A DNA stretch of 64,000 nucleotides from Buchnera aphidicola (Aphis aurantii) (GCF_039388985.1 NZ_CP135021.1:124001-188000), one strand, 5' to 3'; counted from the stretch's first letter, positions 19,404 through 29,912 are shown. Notes: generated by a model not told the origin, from the sequence alone. Numbers and translations are program-made.

Positions 19404-20699
19404 ATGAAAGTATTTTTTATTTTAATGTTGTATGTATTTTTAAGTTATTTTTCTAGTTGTTTTGGCAAAATCATTGAAGTTGATAAGATTGTTGCTGTTG
19501 TAAATAATCAGGTTATATTAGCTAGCGATTTGAATCAAGTTCTTTTTTATTTAAAACAAGAAAAAAATTCTGTGACTGTTCCTTTAAAGAGAAATTTTTT
19601 AAAAAATAAAATATTAGAAAAATTAATTATCGATACTTTAATTATAGAAGAAGCAAATAAGTTTAATATTACAGTTTCTGATGATCAAGTTGATATGATA
19701 CTTAAAAATATTGCATTTAAACAAAATATGACTTTAGATCAATTTAAAAAAAATATTATATTAAATAATACTAATAATTTTTTTAGTTATGAAGACTATA
19801 TACAAAATATTAAAAAATCATTAAAAATTAAAATGTTTCAAGATTATGTTTTAAATAATAATGTGCATATTTCTGAAAAAGAAATATACTTTTTATTAAA
19901 CCAGAAAATACAAAAACAAAATGAATTAAAAAAATTTGATTTGAAGTTCATTCTTTTGCCTTTCTCAGAAAAAGAAAATAATCAAACTATTAGAAATAAA
20001 AAAATGTTAATTGACAATACTTTAAAGTTAATTAAAATTAATGCTAATTTTGATTATTTTTATGAGCATTTTAAAATAAATAAAAATATTTTTTTAACAA
20101 AAAATATATCATCAATCTCCTTAAAAAATTTAAAAAAAATATTTTCTAATAAATTAGATTATGCCAAAAAAAATCAAATTTTAGGACCTATTTTAGGAAA
20201 AAAAGGTTTTTATATCATAAAAGTAACTGATATTAAAGATAACAGTATAAAAAAAGTAATAACTGAATTTCATATTGAACATTGTTTTATACAACCTTCA
20301 ATTATGTTAACTGATTTACAAGCAAAAAAAGATATTTTTGAAATATATAATGATATAAAGCAACGACGCTATAGTTTTGAATATGCTGTTGAAAATTTTT
20401 CTCATGATGTTTATTCCTCTCATAAAAAAGGTGATTTAGGTTGGATTTCAAATAAAGCGTTTGATGGCGCTTTTAAAAATATTTTAATAAATTTAAATCC
20501 AAATGAAATTAGCAAACCAGTGAAATCAAAATTTGGATGGCATATAATTAAATTATTAAAAAAACGTAAAATGTATGAAAAATGGAAAATAGAAAAAGAA
20601 AAAATTTATCAAATTTTATTGAAAAATAAATTAGAAAAAGAAAAAATTAATTGGATTGAAAAACTTAAAAAATCATCTTATATAAATATATATGAATAG
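19404..20699 (+). CDS. surA: Periplasmic chaperone SurA (peptidyl-prolyl isomerase family)
   Basis: Escorts outer-membrane proteins across the periplasm. The 431-aa product (E. coli 428) has a signal peptide (hydrophobic residues about 3-21, K-V-F-F-I-L-M-L-Y-V-F-L), an N-terminal chaperone domain starting V-D-K-I-V-A-V-V-N-N-Q-V-I, and two parvulin regions. The first parvulin region (about 175-285) has lost its recognisable G-G-x-x-G-W core. The second (about 290-395) keeps H-I-E-H-C, K-K-G-D-L-G-W-I and F-G-W-H-I-I-K-L-L. Its retention implies that some porins are still assembled. It opens surA-rsmA-apaH; pdxA and apaG, present in E. coli between these genes, are missing. Confidence 0.94.
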   Translation: MKVFFILMLYVFLSYFSSCFGKIIEVDKIVAVVNNQVILASDLNQVLFYLKQEKNSVTVPLKRNFLKNKILEKLIIDTLIIEEANKFNITVSDDQVDMILKNIAFKQNMTLDQFKKNIILNNTNNFFSYEDYIQNIKKSLKIKMFQDYVLNNNVHISEKEIYFLLNQKIQKQNELKKFDLKFILLPFSEKENNQTIRNKKMLIDNTLKLIKINANFDYFYEHFKINKNIFLTKNISSISLKNLKKIFSNKLDYAKKNQILGPILGKKGFYIIKVTDIKDNSIKKVITEFHIEHCFIQPSIMLTDLQAKKDIFEIYNDIKQRRYSFEYAVENFSHDVYSSHKKGDLGWISNKAFDGAFKNILINLNPNEISKPVKSKFGWHIIKLLKKRKMYEKWKIEKEKIYQILLKNKLEKEKINWIEKLKKSSYINIYE

Positions 20700-20755
20700 A
20701 TTTTTAAAAATATTAAATCATTAATAAAATATAAATAAAATTAACTAAAATTTAA

Positions 20756-21568
20756 ATGAAAAAACATATTCCTCTGAAAAAATTTAGTCAAAATTTTCTT
20801 ATAGATTCTAATATAATCAAAAAAATAGTGCAATCTATTAAACCAGATTCAAGTCAAGTACTAGTTGAAATTGGACCTGGATTAGCTGCATTAACTAATC
20901 CTGTTTGCAATTTAGTAGATGAATTAAATATTATCGAAATTGATAAAAATTTATTAGAAAAGTTAAAAAAGCATTCATTTTATTCAAAATTAGTAGTATT
21001 TTGTCAAGATGCTTTAACATTTAATTATTTAACGTTATTTAATAAAAAAAATAAATTAATTCGAATTTTTGGCAATTTACCTTATAATATTTCTACGTCT
21101 TTGATATTGTATTTATTTCAGAAAATTAATATTATTCAAGATATGAATTTTATGTTACAAAAAGAAGTTGCTGAACGTTTAGTTGCTCTTCCAGGTACTA
21201 AATTGTATGGTCGTTTAAGTATTATTTCTCAATATTATTGTAATATAAAAATATTATTGCATAATATTTCTCCAAAATGTTTTAGACCAGTTCCAAAAGT
21301 AGATTCAACATTTCTTCGATTAACACCTTATACTGATAATTCTCCTTATTTTACTCATAATGTACAAGTTCTTAGTTATATTACAAATTTAGCTTTTCAA
21401 AAAAGAAGAAAAACATTGCGTAACAGTTTAGGAAAAATATTTTCTGAGCAATCTTTAACAAAATTAAATATTAATCCAAGGTTAAGACCAGAAAATGTTT
21501 CTATATTACAATATTGTCAACTATCTAATTATATAGTGGAAAATTATCAAAAATATACTTTATATTAA
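20756..21568 (+). CDS. rsmA: 16S rRNA dimethyladenosine transferase (KsgA)
   Basis: Dimethylates two adjacent adenines near the 3' end of 16S rRNA and acts as a late checkpoint in 30S assembly. The 270-aa product (E. coli 273) begins with the F-S-Q-N-F-L block, followed by the SAM-binding V-E-I-G-P-G-L-A-A-L-T and the catalytic motif G-N-L-P-Y-N-I-S-T. The C-terminal F-Q-K-R-R-K-T-L-R-N-S-L binds rRNA. It lies 56 bp after surA and 30 bp before apaH, in the E. coli order minus pdxA and apaG. Confidence 0.97.
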   Translation: MKKHIPLKKFSQNFLIDSNIIKKIVQSIKPDSSQVLVEIGPGLAALTNPVCNLVDELNIIEIDKNLLEKLKKHSFYSKLVVFCQDALTFNYLTLFNKKNKLIRIFGNLPYNISTSLILYLFQKINIIQDMNFMLQKEVAERLVALPGTKLYGRLSIISQYYCNIKILLHNISPKCFRPVPKVDSTFLRLTPYTDNSPYFTHNVQVLSYITNLAFQKRRKTLRNSLGKIFSEQSLTKLNINPRLRPENVSILQYCQLSNYIVENYQKYTLY

Positions 21569-21598
21569 ATATATATTTTATACTTTAAGTGGAAAAAG

Positions 21599-22411
21599 AT
21601 GAGCATTTATTTTATTAGTGATATTCACGGTTGTTACAAAGAATTCAAATTACTTTTAAAAAAAACAAACTTTAATTTTAAAACGGATTATTTATGGATT
21701 GCAGGAGATTTAGTTTCTAGAGGTGCCAATTCATTAAAAGTAATAAGATATTTATATTCTATCAAAGATCGAATAAAGATAGTACTAGGGAACCATGATT
21801 TAAGTTTGATTGCAGTTTATTGTGGCGCCCAAGTAAATAAAAAAGAGAATTATTTTGATGATTTTTTAGCTGCTAAAGATTGTCACCAATTAATTAATTG
21901 GTTACGTTCTCAATCTCTTTTTCAAATTGATGAACAACAAAGAATTATTATGGTGCATGCAGGAATTAGTTCTAAATGGAATCTTAAAACAATAAAACAA
22001 TGTTCTTTAGAAATTCAAAAAGCTTTATTAAGTCATCATTACTCTTCATTTTTAAAATCTGTTTTGAATAATAAATTAAATTATTGGGATTCTAATTTTA
22101 ATAAAATCGATCGATTGAGATATAGTATTAATATTTTCACAAAAATAAGATATTGTTATCCTGACGGTAGGTTAAATCTTACATGTAAAAAATCTCCAAG
22201 CGCTGTTAAATACCCATTACTACCATGGTTTACTTTAGAAAATAAATTGATAAATAAATATTCTGTTATTTTTGGACACTGGTCTTCTTTAAAAGAAGCA
22301 AACGTACCTTCTAAATTTTTTCCATTAGATAAAGGTTGTTGTTGGGGCGGTGAGTTATGTATGTTGCGTTGGGAAGATAAAAAATATTTTTATCAATCTT
22401 ATATGGGATAA
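21599..22411 (+). CDS. apaH: Bis(5'-nucleosyl)-tetraphosphatase, symmetrical (ApaH)
   Basis: Splits Ap4A into two ADP, and in E. coli also removes Np4 caps from RNA. The 270-aa calcineurin-like phosphoesterase (E. coli 280) keeps all metal-site motifs: D-I-H-G-C-Y near the start, G-D-L-V-S-R-G, G-N-H-D, and V-H-A-G-I. The C-terminal G-H-W and L-D-K-G-C-C-W-G-G-E-L blocks are also present. About ten residues at the extreme C-terminus of the E. coli protein are missing. It ends 18 bp from the convergent folA. Confidence 0.96.
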   Translation: MSIYFISDIHGCYKEFKLLLKKTNFNFKTDYLWIAGDLVSRGANSLKVIRYLYSIKDRIKIVLGNHDLSLIAVYCGAQVNKKENYFDDFLAAKDCHQLINWLRSQSLFQIDEQQRIIMVHAGISSKWNLKTIKQCSLEIQKALLSHHYSSFLKSVLNNKLNYWDSNFNKIDRLRYSINIFTKIRYCYPDGRLNLTCKKSPSAVKYPLLPWFTLENKLINKYSVIFGHWSSLKEANVPSKFFPLDKGCCWGGELCMLRWEDKKYFYQSYMG

Positions 22412-22429
22412 AAAACATATATAATTTAT

Positions 22430-22927
22430 TTATCTTGTTAATACCTCAAAACAAAACTCGTATGAGTGTTGTTTGTCTTTTAATATTTTTTTTTTAAATG
22501 TTGTTTTCCAATGTTTAAATAATTTATATTGTGGAAAATAAGAATCTCCAGTAATATTGCAATTTACATGTGTTAAATATAACTTATTAGCATAAAACAA
22601 CATTTGTGTATATATTTCTCCTCCTCCAATTACCATGATTTCGTTATTTTGGTCGTATTTTGAATGTATTGAAGATATAATAGCATCATTAATTGATTTT
22701 GCCCATATTATATTTTTTTGAATAATTTTTTTTCGACTAATAACTATATTAGTTCGAAAAGGTAAAGCATGGGTAATGGACTCTAAAGTTAAACGTCCCA
22801 TAATAATAGTTTTGTGGATTGTATTTTTTTTAAACCATTTCAAATCTTTTGGAAGATTCCATGGAATTGTATTTTTTTTTCCGATAACAAGATTGTTAGA
22901 AATAGCTGCAATTAGACTAATTTTCAT
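22430..22927 (-). CDS. folA: Dihydrofolate reductase
   Basis: Reduces dihydrofolate to tetrahydrofolate with NADPH, needed for thymidylate and formyl-methionine. The 165-aa product (E. coli 159) begins I-S-L-I-A-A-I-S-N-N-L-V-I-G-K and carries P-W-N-L-P-K-D-L-K-W-F with the substrate-binding aspartate, then I-I-M-G-R and the I-G-G-G-E-I-Y nucleotide loop. It lies downstream of carAB on the same strand, as in E. coli once the kef and cai genes are removed. A hairpin at 22946-22971 separates it from carB, so it may have its own promoter. Confidence 0.97.
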   Translation of the reverse strand: MKISLIAAISNNLVIGKKNTIPWNLPKDLKWFKKNTIHKTIIMGRLTLESITHALPFRTNIVISRKKIIQKNIIWAKSINDAIISSIHSKYDQNNEIMVIGGGEIYTQMLFYANKLYLTHVNCNITGDSYFPQYKLFKHWKTTFKKKILKDKQHSYEFCFEVLTR

Positions 22928-22945
22928 AAAAATTATTTAAGAATT

Positions 22946-22971
22946 ATAAATATGTTTTACAACATATTTAT
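22946..22971 (-). terminator. A-T hairpin between carB and folA
   Basis: A perfect 11-bp stem (22946-22956 with 22961-22971) around a four-base loop, 37 bases after the carB stop and 19 bases before the folA start. Downstream on the minus strand is A/T-rich sequence including a short T run. It could end carAB transcripts or stabilise them. Confidence 0.5.
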
Positions 22972-23007
22972 AAAATGAATGTATTTATAAAAAATAAATT
23001 TTTAATA

Positions 23008-26000
23008 TTATAAATTTATTTTTGTATGTATTTCTTGTAATGAAATAATATTTTTTGTTGGGTTTTCATTTAATGCCATAACTGTAGCAAATGCACCGTT
23101 AATAGTTGTGTCATAGTGAACTTTATATTGTAAGGCACTTCTAAAAATAAGTTTAGCATCTTGTATACTTTGGTGGCAAGATGTAGTATTTATAATATAT
23201 GCATATTCTCCATTTTTCAAGCGATCTTGTATATGAGGTCTTCCCTCATGTACTTTATTAACTAATCTAGAAATAATTCCAGATTCTTTTAAAGTTGTAG
23301 ATGTACCTTGAGTAGCATCGATTTGAAAGCCAAATTTTTGTAATTTTATAGCTAGATTTACAATTCTTTTTTTATCATTATTTCTCACAGAAATTAATAC
23401 ACGACCTGATTTTTTCATATTTATTTGAGCACCTAGCATAGCTTTGGAAAAAGCTTCAGAAAAATTTTTTCCAATTCCCATTACTTCCCCTGTGGATCGC
23501 ATTTCAGGCCCTAGTATAGGATCTGCACCTTGAAATTTATCAAAAGGTAGAACTGCTTCTTTGACTGAAAAAAAAGACGGAATAATTTCTTTCGTAAAAC
23601 CTTGTTCATCTAATTTTTTACCATACATAACACGCACAGAAATTTTTGCAAGAGCTAATCCTATTGCTTTTGATACAAATGGAACTGTGCGAGATGCTCT
23701 TGGATTTACCTCAATAATATATATTATATTGTTTTTAATTGCGAATTGTACATTCATTAATCCTCTTACAGACAATGCTAATGCTAATTGTATTACTTGT
23801 TTTCTAATTTTATCTTGGATGTTGTTAGTTAAGGTATATGCTGGAAGGGAGCATGCTGAATCTCCAGAATGAACCCCAGCTTGTTCAATATGCTCCATTA
23901 TACCTCCAATTAAAACTGTTTTTCCATCACAGATTGCATCTACATCTACTTCTATTGCATAATTTAAATATTGGTCTAATAAGATTGGAGTAGTATTATT
24001 CTTTTTAAGCACAGTTTTAAAATAACTATCCAACTCAGATGGTTCATAAACAATTTCCATTGCTCTACCACCTAAAACATAAGATGGTCTAACCATAATA
24101 GGATAACCTATGTTGAGTGCTTGTTGATGAGCTTCTTTTAAATTTATAACAGTAGCATTTAAAGGTTGTTTTAAATTTAATTTTGTTACAATTTTTTGAA
24201 AACGATTACGATCTTCTGCTTTATCAATAGAGTCTGGTTGTGTACCAAGAATCGGTATATTTTCTTTTTCAAATTCTCTTGCTAATTTTAATGGAGTTTG
24301 TCCTCCATATTGAATAATTACTCCTTTAGGCTTTTCAATTCGAACTATTTCTAAAACGTTTTCTAATGTAATTGGTTCAAAGTAAAGTCGATCAGAGATA
24401 TCATAATCTGTAGATACTGTTTCAGGATTACAATTTATCATAATCGCTTCAAATCCATCCTCTCTTAATGCTTGTGCGGCATGTACACAGCAGTAATCAA
24501 ATTCTATTCCTTGTCCTATTCTGTTAGGACCACCTCCTATTATAATGATTTTTTTATTATTTTTTGTTGGATTAGATTCACATTCATCTTCCCAAGTAGA
24601 ATACATATATGCTGTTTCAGTTGAAAATTCAGCTGAACATGTATCAATTCTTTTATAAACGGGATGTAGATTTAACTTTTCTCGTAGGCTTCGTATATCA
24701 TTTTCTGTTTTTTGAGTTAATATTGCTATACGTAAATCTGAAAAACCTTTTCTTTTAATAAAATATAAAAATTTATAATTTAACCCAATAAATCCATTTT
24801 TTTTAATTTTTTCTTCTAAAAAAATTATTTCTTGAATTTGCACGAGAAACCAAGGGTCAATGGATGTTAATTCAAATACTTCGTCTATAGACATACCTAA
24901 TCTGAATGCATCACCAATATACCAAATTCGATCTGCCCCAGCTTCTTTTAATTCATGTCTAATTTTAACAAAAGATTGAGGATCTGAAATAGATATTTTG
25001 GAATCAAAACCACATACTCCAATTTCTAATCCACGAATTGCCTTTTGTATAGATTCTTGAAATGTTCTTCCTATCGCCATGACTTCTCCAACAGATTTCA
25101 TTTGAGTAGTCAGTCTATCATTACACCCTAGAAATTTTTCGAAATTAAATCTTGGAATCTTGGTAACTATATAATCAATTGATGGTTCAAAAGATGCTGT
25201 TGTATTTGTTCCTGTAATGTCATTAGCAAGTTCGTCTAATGTATATCCTACTGCTAATTTAGCAGCTATTTTTGCAATCGGAAATCCTGTAGCTTTAGAG
25301 GCTAAAGCAGAAGATCGAGATACTCTGGGATTCATTTCAATAACTATCATTCGACCATTGTTCGGATTAATTGCAAATTGTACATTAGACCCTCCGGTTT
25401 CTACTCCAATTTCTTCTAGAATTAACATAGATGCGTTTCGCATTATCTGGTATTCTTTATCGGTTAAAGTTTGTGCTGGAGCAACAGTGATTGAATCTCC
25501 TGTATGAATACCCATAGGGTCTAAATTTTCAATGGAACATACAATAATACAATTATTATTTTTATCTCGTACAACTTCCATTTCATACTCTTTCCAACCG
25601 ATTAATGATTCATCAATTAGTAGTTCAGTAGTAGGAGATAATTTTAATCCTATTTCACAAATTTCTTCAAATTCTTCTTGATTATAAGCAATTCCACCAC
25701 CATTTCCTCCCATAGTAAAGGAAGGTCGGATGATACATGGAAAACCTACATTTTCTAATACTGATAATGCTTCTTTTATAGTATGTGCAATGCCACATTT
25801 TGCAGTATTTAAATTAAGTTTTTTCATTGATAATTCAAATAATTTTCTATCTTCTGCTTTCTTAATTGCATCAATGGTAGCGCCTATAATTTTAACATTA
25901 AATTTATTTAGTATTCCTCGTTGGTGGAGTTCGAGTGCGCAATTAAGTGCAGTTTGACCACCCATTGTTGGTAACAATGCATCTGGTCGTTCTTTTATTA

Positions 26001-26232
26001 TAATTTTTTTTACTATTTTCCAGTGGATTGGTTCAATATACGTAGCATCTGCCATACATGGATCGGTCATGATAGTAGCAGGATTTGAATTAACAAGAAT
26101 GATTTTATAACCTTCTTCGTGCAGTGCTTTGCATGCTTGTGCACCTGAATAATCAAATTCACATGCTTGCCCTATAACGATAGGACCTGATCCAAGAATT
26201 AAAATAGATTTTATATCAGTAGATTTAGGCAT
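23008..26232 (-). CDS. carB: Carbamoyl-phosphate synthase large subunit
   Basis: Makes carbamoyl phosphate from bicarbonate, ATP and ammonia delivered by CarA, feeding arginine and pyrimidine synthesis. The 1074-aa product (E. coli 1073) contains the duplicated ATP-grasp halves (about 1-400 and 550-935), an oligomerisation region between them, and a C-terminal regulatory MGS-like domain (about 940-1074). In that domain the residues that bind UMP and ornithine in E. coli appear kept (S and K in I-S-V-R-N-N-D-K, T's in A-T-Q-G-T, K in [12 protein letters not shown]), so allosteric control may persist. It follows carA by 13 bp. It is among the best conserved proteins in the window, in line with arginine supply to the host. 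Confidence 0.98.
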   Translation of the reverse strand: MPKSTDIKSILILGSGPIVIGQACEFDYSGAQACKALHEEGYKIILVNSNPATIMTDPCMADATYIEPIHWKIVKKIIIKERPDALLPTMGGQTALNCALELHQRGILNKFNVKIIGATIDAIKKAEDRKLFELSMKKLNLNTAKCGIAHTIKEALSVLENVGFPCIIRPSFTMGGNGGGIAYNQEEFEEICEIGLKLSPTTELLIDESLIGWKEYEMEVVRDKNNNCIIVCSIENLDPMGIHTGDSITVAPAQTLTDKEYQIMRNASMLILEEIGVETGGSNVQFAINPNNGRMIVIEMNPRVSRSSALASKATGFPIAKIAAKLAVGYTLDELANDITGTNTTASFEPSIDYIVTKIPRFNFEKFLGCNDRLTTQMKSVGEVMAIGRTFQESIQKAIRGLEIGVCGFDSKISISDPQSFVKIRHELKEAGADRIWYIGDAFRLGMSIDEVFELTSIDPWFLVQIQEIIFLEEKIKKNGFIGLNYKFLYFIKRKGFSDLRIAILTQKTENDIRSLREKLNLHPVYKRIDTCSAEFSTETAYMYSTWEDECESNPTKNNKKIIIIGGGPNRIGQGIEFDYCCVHAAQALREDGFEAIMINCNPETVSTDYDISDRLYFEPITLENVLEIVRIEKPKGVIIQYGGQTPLKLAREFEKENIPILGTQPDSIDKAEDRNRFQKIVTKLNLKQPLNATVINLKEAHQQALNIGYPIMVRPSYVLGGRAMEIVYEPSELDSYFKTVLKKNNTTPILLDQYLNYAIEVDVDAICDGKTVLIGGIMEHIEQAGVHSGDSACSLPAYTLTNNIQDKIRKQVIQLALALSVRGLMNVQFAIKNNIIYIIEVNPRASRTVPFVSKAIGLALAKISVRVMYGKKLDEQGFTKEIIPSFFSVKEAVLPFDKFQGADPILGPEMRSTGEVMGIGKNFSEAFSKAMLGAQINMKKSGRVLISVRNNDKKRIVNLAIKLQKFGFQIDATQGTSTTLKESGIISRLVNKVHEGRPHIQDRLKNGEYAYIINTTSCHQSIQDAKLIFRSALQYKVHYDTTINGAFATVMALNENPTKNIISLQEIHTKINL

Positions 26233-26245
26233 TTTTTTTTCCTAA

Positions 26246-27385
26246 TTAGTTACTGAATTTTGCTTGATTAAGTAATTTGATAAAATGATTAAATAAATGA
26301 GAAGCATCATGTGGGCCAGGACTGGCTTCTGGATGTCCTTGAAAGCTAAAAGCTAATTTATCTTTTAAATGCAATCCTTGAACTGTTCCATCGAAAAGAG
26401 AGGTATGTGTGATAGAAATGTTGTTTGGCATATATTTTTCATCAACAGTAAAACTATGATTTTGTGATGTAATAATGACGCGATTTGTTTTTAATTCTTT
26501 AACTGGATGATTTCCCCCATGATGTCCAAATTTCATTTTGATAATATTTGCCCCGCTAGCTAATGCAAGAAGCTGATGCCCTAAACATATACCGAAGATT
26601 GGAATATTAATTTTCAAAAAATCTTGAATAGATTTAATAGCATAATGACATGGTCTTGGGTCTCCTGGACCATTGGATAAAAAAATTCCATCAGGATTTA
26701 AATTCAATACTGTTTTTGAGTTTGTTGTCGCTGGAACTACCGTTAAATAACATCCTCGATCTACTAACATTCTTAAAATATTTCGTTTAACACCAAAATC
26801 ATATACGACAATATGAAATAAAAATTTTTTTTTAAAGTGTGTTTTTTTTTTATTAACAATGCAACTCTTTTGGTTCCAATTATAAATAATTTTAGTAGTT
26901 ACTTCTTTAGCCAAGTCTAATCCTTGCAAGCTTAAACAATTTCTTGATTTTTTTTGTGCTATAGCATAGTTTTCTTTTTTATCTTCTATAATACATCCAT
27001 TTTGAGAGCCTTGTGTTCGCAAAATGCGTGTTAATTTTCTTGTATCAATATCGGATATTGCAACAATATTATTTTCTTTTAAATAAGAAGCAAAGTTTTT
27101 TTCACTTCGATAATTACTAGATATTGGGGATATATCTCGAATAATTAAACCTCTTATATGAATTTGAGGTGATTCTGCATCATATTGATTTATACCAACA
27201 TTTCCAACATGAGGATGTGTCAATGTTACAATTTGATGCGAGTAAGAAGGATCAGTGATTATTTCTTGGTATCCAGTGATTGATGTATTAAAAACAACTT
27301 CTCCTACAGTTGCTCCTTGAGCTCCAATAGAACGTCCATGAAATCTAGTGCCATCTTCTAAAACTAATACTGCTGATTGGCCCAA
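26246..27385 (-). CDS. carA: Carbamoyl-phosphate synthase small (glutaminase) subunit, UUG start
   Basis: Hydrolyses glutamine and channels ammonia to CarB. The 379-aa product has an N-terminal CarA-specific domain and a C-terminal class I amidotransferase with nucleophile C in [10 protein letters not shown] and the H and E of [12 protein letters not shown] place the start at a TTG at 27385: GGAGG lies five bases upstream, and the product then begins [11 protein letters not shown], aligning with E. coli CarA, whose own start I recall as UUG. A TTG four codons earlier (27397) lacks any ribosome-binding site. The promoter must lie in the 193 bp up to dapB; no clear operator was recognised. Confidence 0.95.
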   Translation of the reverse strand: MGQSAVLVLEDGTRFHGRSIGAQGATVGEVVFNTSITGYQEIITDPSYSHQIVTLTHPHVGNVGINQYDAESPQIHIRGLIIRDISPISSNYRSEKNFASYLKENNIVAISDIDTRKLTRILRTQGSQNGCIIEDKKENYAIAQKKSRNCLSLQGLDLAKEVTTKIIYNWNQKSCIVNKKKTHFKKKFLFHIVVYDFGVKRNILRMLVDRGCYLTVVPATTNSKTVLNLNPDGIFLSNGPGDPRPCHYAIKSIQDFLKINIPIFGICLGHQLLALASGANIIKMKFGHHGGNHPVKELKTNRVIITSQNHSFTVDEKYMPNNISITHTSLFDGTVQGLHLKDKLAFSFQGHPEASPGPHDASHLFNHFIKLLNQAKFSN

Positions 27386-27578
27386 AGCATCCTCCAAAAA
27401 ATTTTTAATATTGATTAAATTTTAAATAATAAGTTAAATATTTTTAATTTTATTTTAACTAAAATTAATATTTTTGTCTATTATCGTAATAAATATTTTA
27501 TGTGTCTTTAATGTTAAAAAAAATAATCTTTCTAAAAATATAAAGTTTATATTTTTCGATTTTTCTTCAGTAAAAATA

Positions 27579-28397
27579 TTAAACTATATGGTTTAAAAAA
27601 TCTTTCATATTAAATAAGCCTTGATTTTTTGTAATAATCCAAAGAGCTGATTGAATCGCGCCTTTAGCAAAAGATTCTCTATTAAAGGCTGTATGAGTGA
27701 TATTAATTTCTTCTTCGGAATTTGTAAAAATAACTGAATGTTTTCCAATAATATTTCCTGATCGTATACTAGAAAATCCAATTTTTTTAGCTTCTCTAAT
27801 TGTATTTAATCCTTGTTTATAAAACAACGAATTTTCATTTAAATTCCATTTCATTACTTTTGATATATTTTCCCCAATAGTTATTGCTGTTCCTGATGGA
27901 ATATCATTTTTTTTTCTATGATGAAACTCAATAATATCAATATCAGTATTATTTCCTAAAATTTGAGTAGTTTTTTTTACTAATTGATAAAGCAAATTTA
28001 TTCCTATGCTGAAATTTGATGCTATTAATATAGCAATATTTTTTGAATATGATTTAATTGTTTCAATTTCTGAATTTAAGAAGCCAGTTGTACCAATAAT
28101 CATATTTTTTTGAAATTTATTACAATATTTCAAATATTTTAATGTTGATTGAGGATTTGTAAAATCAATTAAAACATCAAAATTGTCTTTTGTAATACTT
28201 AGATCATCTTTAATACGAATTCCTATTCTTCCTATTCCAATTTCTTCACCAATATCATTATTAATTGATGGATGATTTTTTTTAACTATAGCTAAAGATA
28301 AACAAGTATGTTTGTTTTTTTGTATTTCTTGAACTAACATTTTTCCCATTCGACCTAAAGGTCCAGTTATAGCAATACGAGTTATTTTTTTATTCAT
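27579..28397 (-). CDS. dapB: 4-hydroxy-tetrahydrodipicolinate reductase
   Basis: NAD(P)H-dependent step of lysine and diaminopimelate synthesis, serving both the host's lysine need and peptidoglycan. The 272-aa product (E. coli 273) has the Rossmann motif I-T-G-P-L-G-R-M-G-K, the catalytic pair and lysine in E-F-H-H-R-K-K, then I-P-S-G-T-A-I, and the C-terminal R-E-S-F-A-K-G-A segment. It starts seven bases after the ispH stop on the same strand; E. coli has rihC between them. The downstream carA has its own 193-bp leader. Confidence 0.97.
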   Translation of the reverse strand: MNKKITRIAITGPLGRMGKMLVQEIQKNKHTCLSLAIVKKNHPSINNDIGEEIGIGRIGIRIKDDLSITKDNFDVLIDFTNPQSTLKYLKYCNKFQKNMIIGTTGFLNSEIETIKSYSKNIAILIASNFSIGINLLYQLVKKTTQILGNNTDIDIIEFHHRKKNDIPSGTAITIGENISKVMKWNLNENSLFYKQGLNTIREAKKIGFSSIRSGNIIGKHSVIFTNSEEEINITHTAFNRESFAKGAIQSALWIITKNQGLFNMKDFLNHIV

Positions 28398-28404
28398 AAG
28401 TTTT

Positions 28405-29349
28405 TTAATATGATGGAAGTTTTAAATGTTTAGGTATATTAAAATTTATTTTTTCTTCAATTCCTAAAATTTCTTTTGGGGGATTAGCACCCATTTTTTG
28501 CAAATATTTAGTTACTTGATGTACTAAAAATTCTGGTGCGGATGCGCCTGCTGTAATACCAATATATTTTTTATTTTTTATCCATTCTGTTTTGATATCC
28601 ATAAATGATTCAATTTGTTTAGTAAATATTCCGATTTCTTTGCCTAATTCAGCAAGGCGATTAGAATTGGAAGAATTTCTAGATCCAATGACAAATAGTA
28701 TATCAGTTATTTTAGATAATTTAATAATTGCATTTTGTCGATTAGTTGTTGCATAACATATATCTTCTTTTTTAGGCCCAGAAATGTACGGAAACTTTTT
28801 TTTCAAAGCCTCAATAATAGATTTCGTATGTTTGACAGATAACGTTGTTTGAGTAAAAAAACTTAGTTTTTTGTTGTTTTTTTTAATTTGTAATTGATTT
28901 ATATCTTTTATTGATTCAATAAGGTGTATTTTCCCATTTGTATTGTCATATTGACCTATTGTACCAATTACCTCAGGATGTCCTTTATGTCCTATCAGAA
29001 TAGTTTCTATATTTTTTTTGCTTGCTTGTAAAACTTCTTTATGTACTTTTGAAACTAATGGGCAAGTTGCATTTAAAATAATTAGTTGTTTTTTGATTGC
29101 TTGTTCTTTAGTTTTCTTTGAGACTCCATGAGCAGAAAAAACTACTATTGAGTTATTTGGAATATCTAAAATTTTTTCAACAAAAACGACTCCTTTGTTA
29201 CGTAATTGATTTATAACGTATTGATTGTGTACTAATTCATGTTTAACGTAAATAGTTTTTTTGTAAATTTTAAGAGCATTTTCAACTATTAAAATAGCTC
29301 TTTTAACACCTGCACAAAAACCTCTTGGATTAGCTAATAAAATATCCAC
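28405..29349 (-). CDS. ispH: 4-hydroxy-3-methylbut-2-enyl diphosphate reductase, GUG start
   Basis: Last step of the MEP pathway: a [4Fe-4S] enzyme making IPP and DMAPP. The 314-aa product (E. coli 316) keeps the three cluster cysteines in G-F-C-A-G-V, N-A-T-C-P-L-V and D-I-C-Y-A-T-T-N-R-Q, and the active-site histidines in V-H-N, S-A-H-G-V-S and G-H-K-G-H-P-E. The start codon is GTG at 29349 with GGAGA upstream, giving D-I-L-L-A-N-P-R-G-F-C exactly as in E. coli. fkpB, between lspA and ispH in E. coli, is missing. IspE, an earlier step, is also in this window at 56461. Confidence 0.97.
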   Translation of the reverse strand: MDILLANPRGFCAGVKRAILIVENALKIYKKTIYVKHELVHNQYVINQLRNKGVVFVEKILDIPNNSIVVFSAHGVSKKTKEQAIKKQLIILNATCPLVSKVHKEVLQASKKNIETILIGHKGHPEVIGTIGQYDNTNGKIHLIESIKDINQLQIKKNNKKLSFFTQTTLSVKHTKSIIEALKKKFPYISGPKKEDICYATTNRQNAIIKLSKITDILFVIGSRNSSNSNRLAELGKEIGIFTKQIESFMDIKTEWIKNKKYIGITAGASAPEFLVHQVTKYLQKMGANPPKEILGIEEKINFNIPKHLKLPSY

Positions 29350-29420
29350 TTACTAAATTCTCCAAAATAATATTTTATATACTTAATATATTTTATTATT
29401 ATGAATTTGAAAAAATAAAT

Positions 29421-29912
29421 TTATTTTTTTTTAAAAATATTATATTTATTTTGTATATATATAAGTGTTCCTATCATAATACTACAATCAGACATGTTAA
29501 ATGTTGCAAAATGCCAGGTATTAATATGTATATCAATAAAATCTATAACAAATCCATAATAAATACGATCTATTAAGTTGCCTATAGCTCCAGAAATAAT
29601 AAAGCATAAAGCTAATTTTTCCATTTTTTGTTTTGCTTTTAATATTTCTTTAAATATTAATAATATAATAACGATATTAAGCATGGATAAAAAAATTCTA
29701 TTCCAAATTGTTTGATACGATAGAAGACTAAATGCTACTCCATAATTATGTACATGAAATAAATTTAATATTGATAAAATTTGTTTGGTTTTATATAGAT
29801 CTAAATTATTAAAAATCCAATATTTAGAAAAAATATCTATTATCAAAACCACGATTATAATTAAAAAATATTTTTTATATTTTGTTTTATATAAAAGTTC
29901 GTTTTTCACCAT
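29421..29912 (-). CDS. lspA: Lipoprotein signal peptidase (signal peptidase II)
   Basis: Membrane aspartyl protease that removes the signal peptide of lipoproteins. Four hydrophobic segments are visible and the catalytic aspartates lie in G-N-L-I-D-R and F-N-M-S-D-C. The ATG at 29912 gives 163 aa (E. coli 164) and aligns the first membrane segment with E. coli; AAAGGA lies directly before it and a GTG at 29909 is an almost equal alternative with better spacing. The frame is open 15 codons further upstream, but that stretch is inside ileS and does not match the family. The gene overlaps the 3' end of ileS by 26 bases, consistent with translational coupling. Confidence 0.93.
   Translation of the reverse strand: MVKNELLYKTKYKKYFLIIIVVLIIDIFSKYWIFNNLDLYKTKQILSILNLFHVHNYGVAFSLLSYQTIWNRIFLSMLNIVIILLIFKEILKAKQKMEKLALCFIISGAIGNLIDRIYYGFVIDFIDIHINTWHFATFNMSDCSIMIGTLIYIQNKYNIFKKK

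Noticed and set aside
23561-23872. Open frame on the plus strand inside carB
   Set aside because: It lies entirely opposite a highly conserved gene, resembles nothing known and follows from the carB codon pattern; the same applies to the opposite-strand frames within dnaK, ileS, glyS and thrS.
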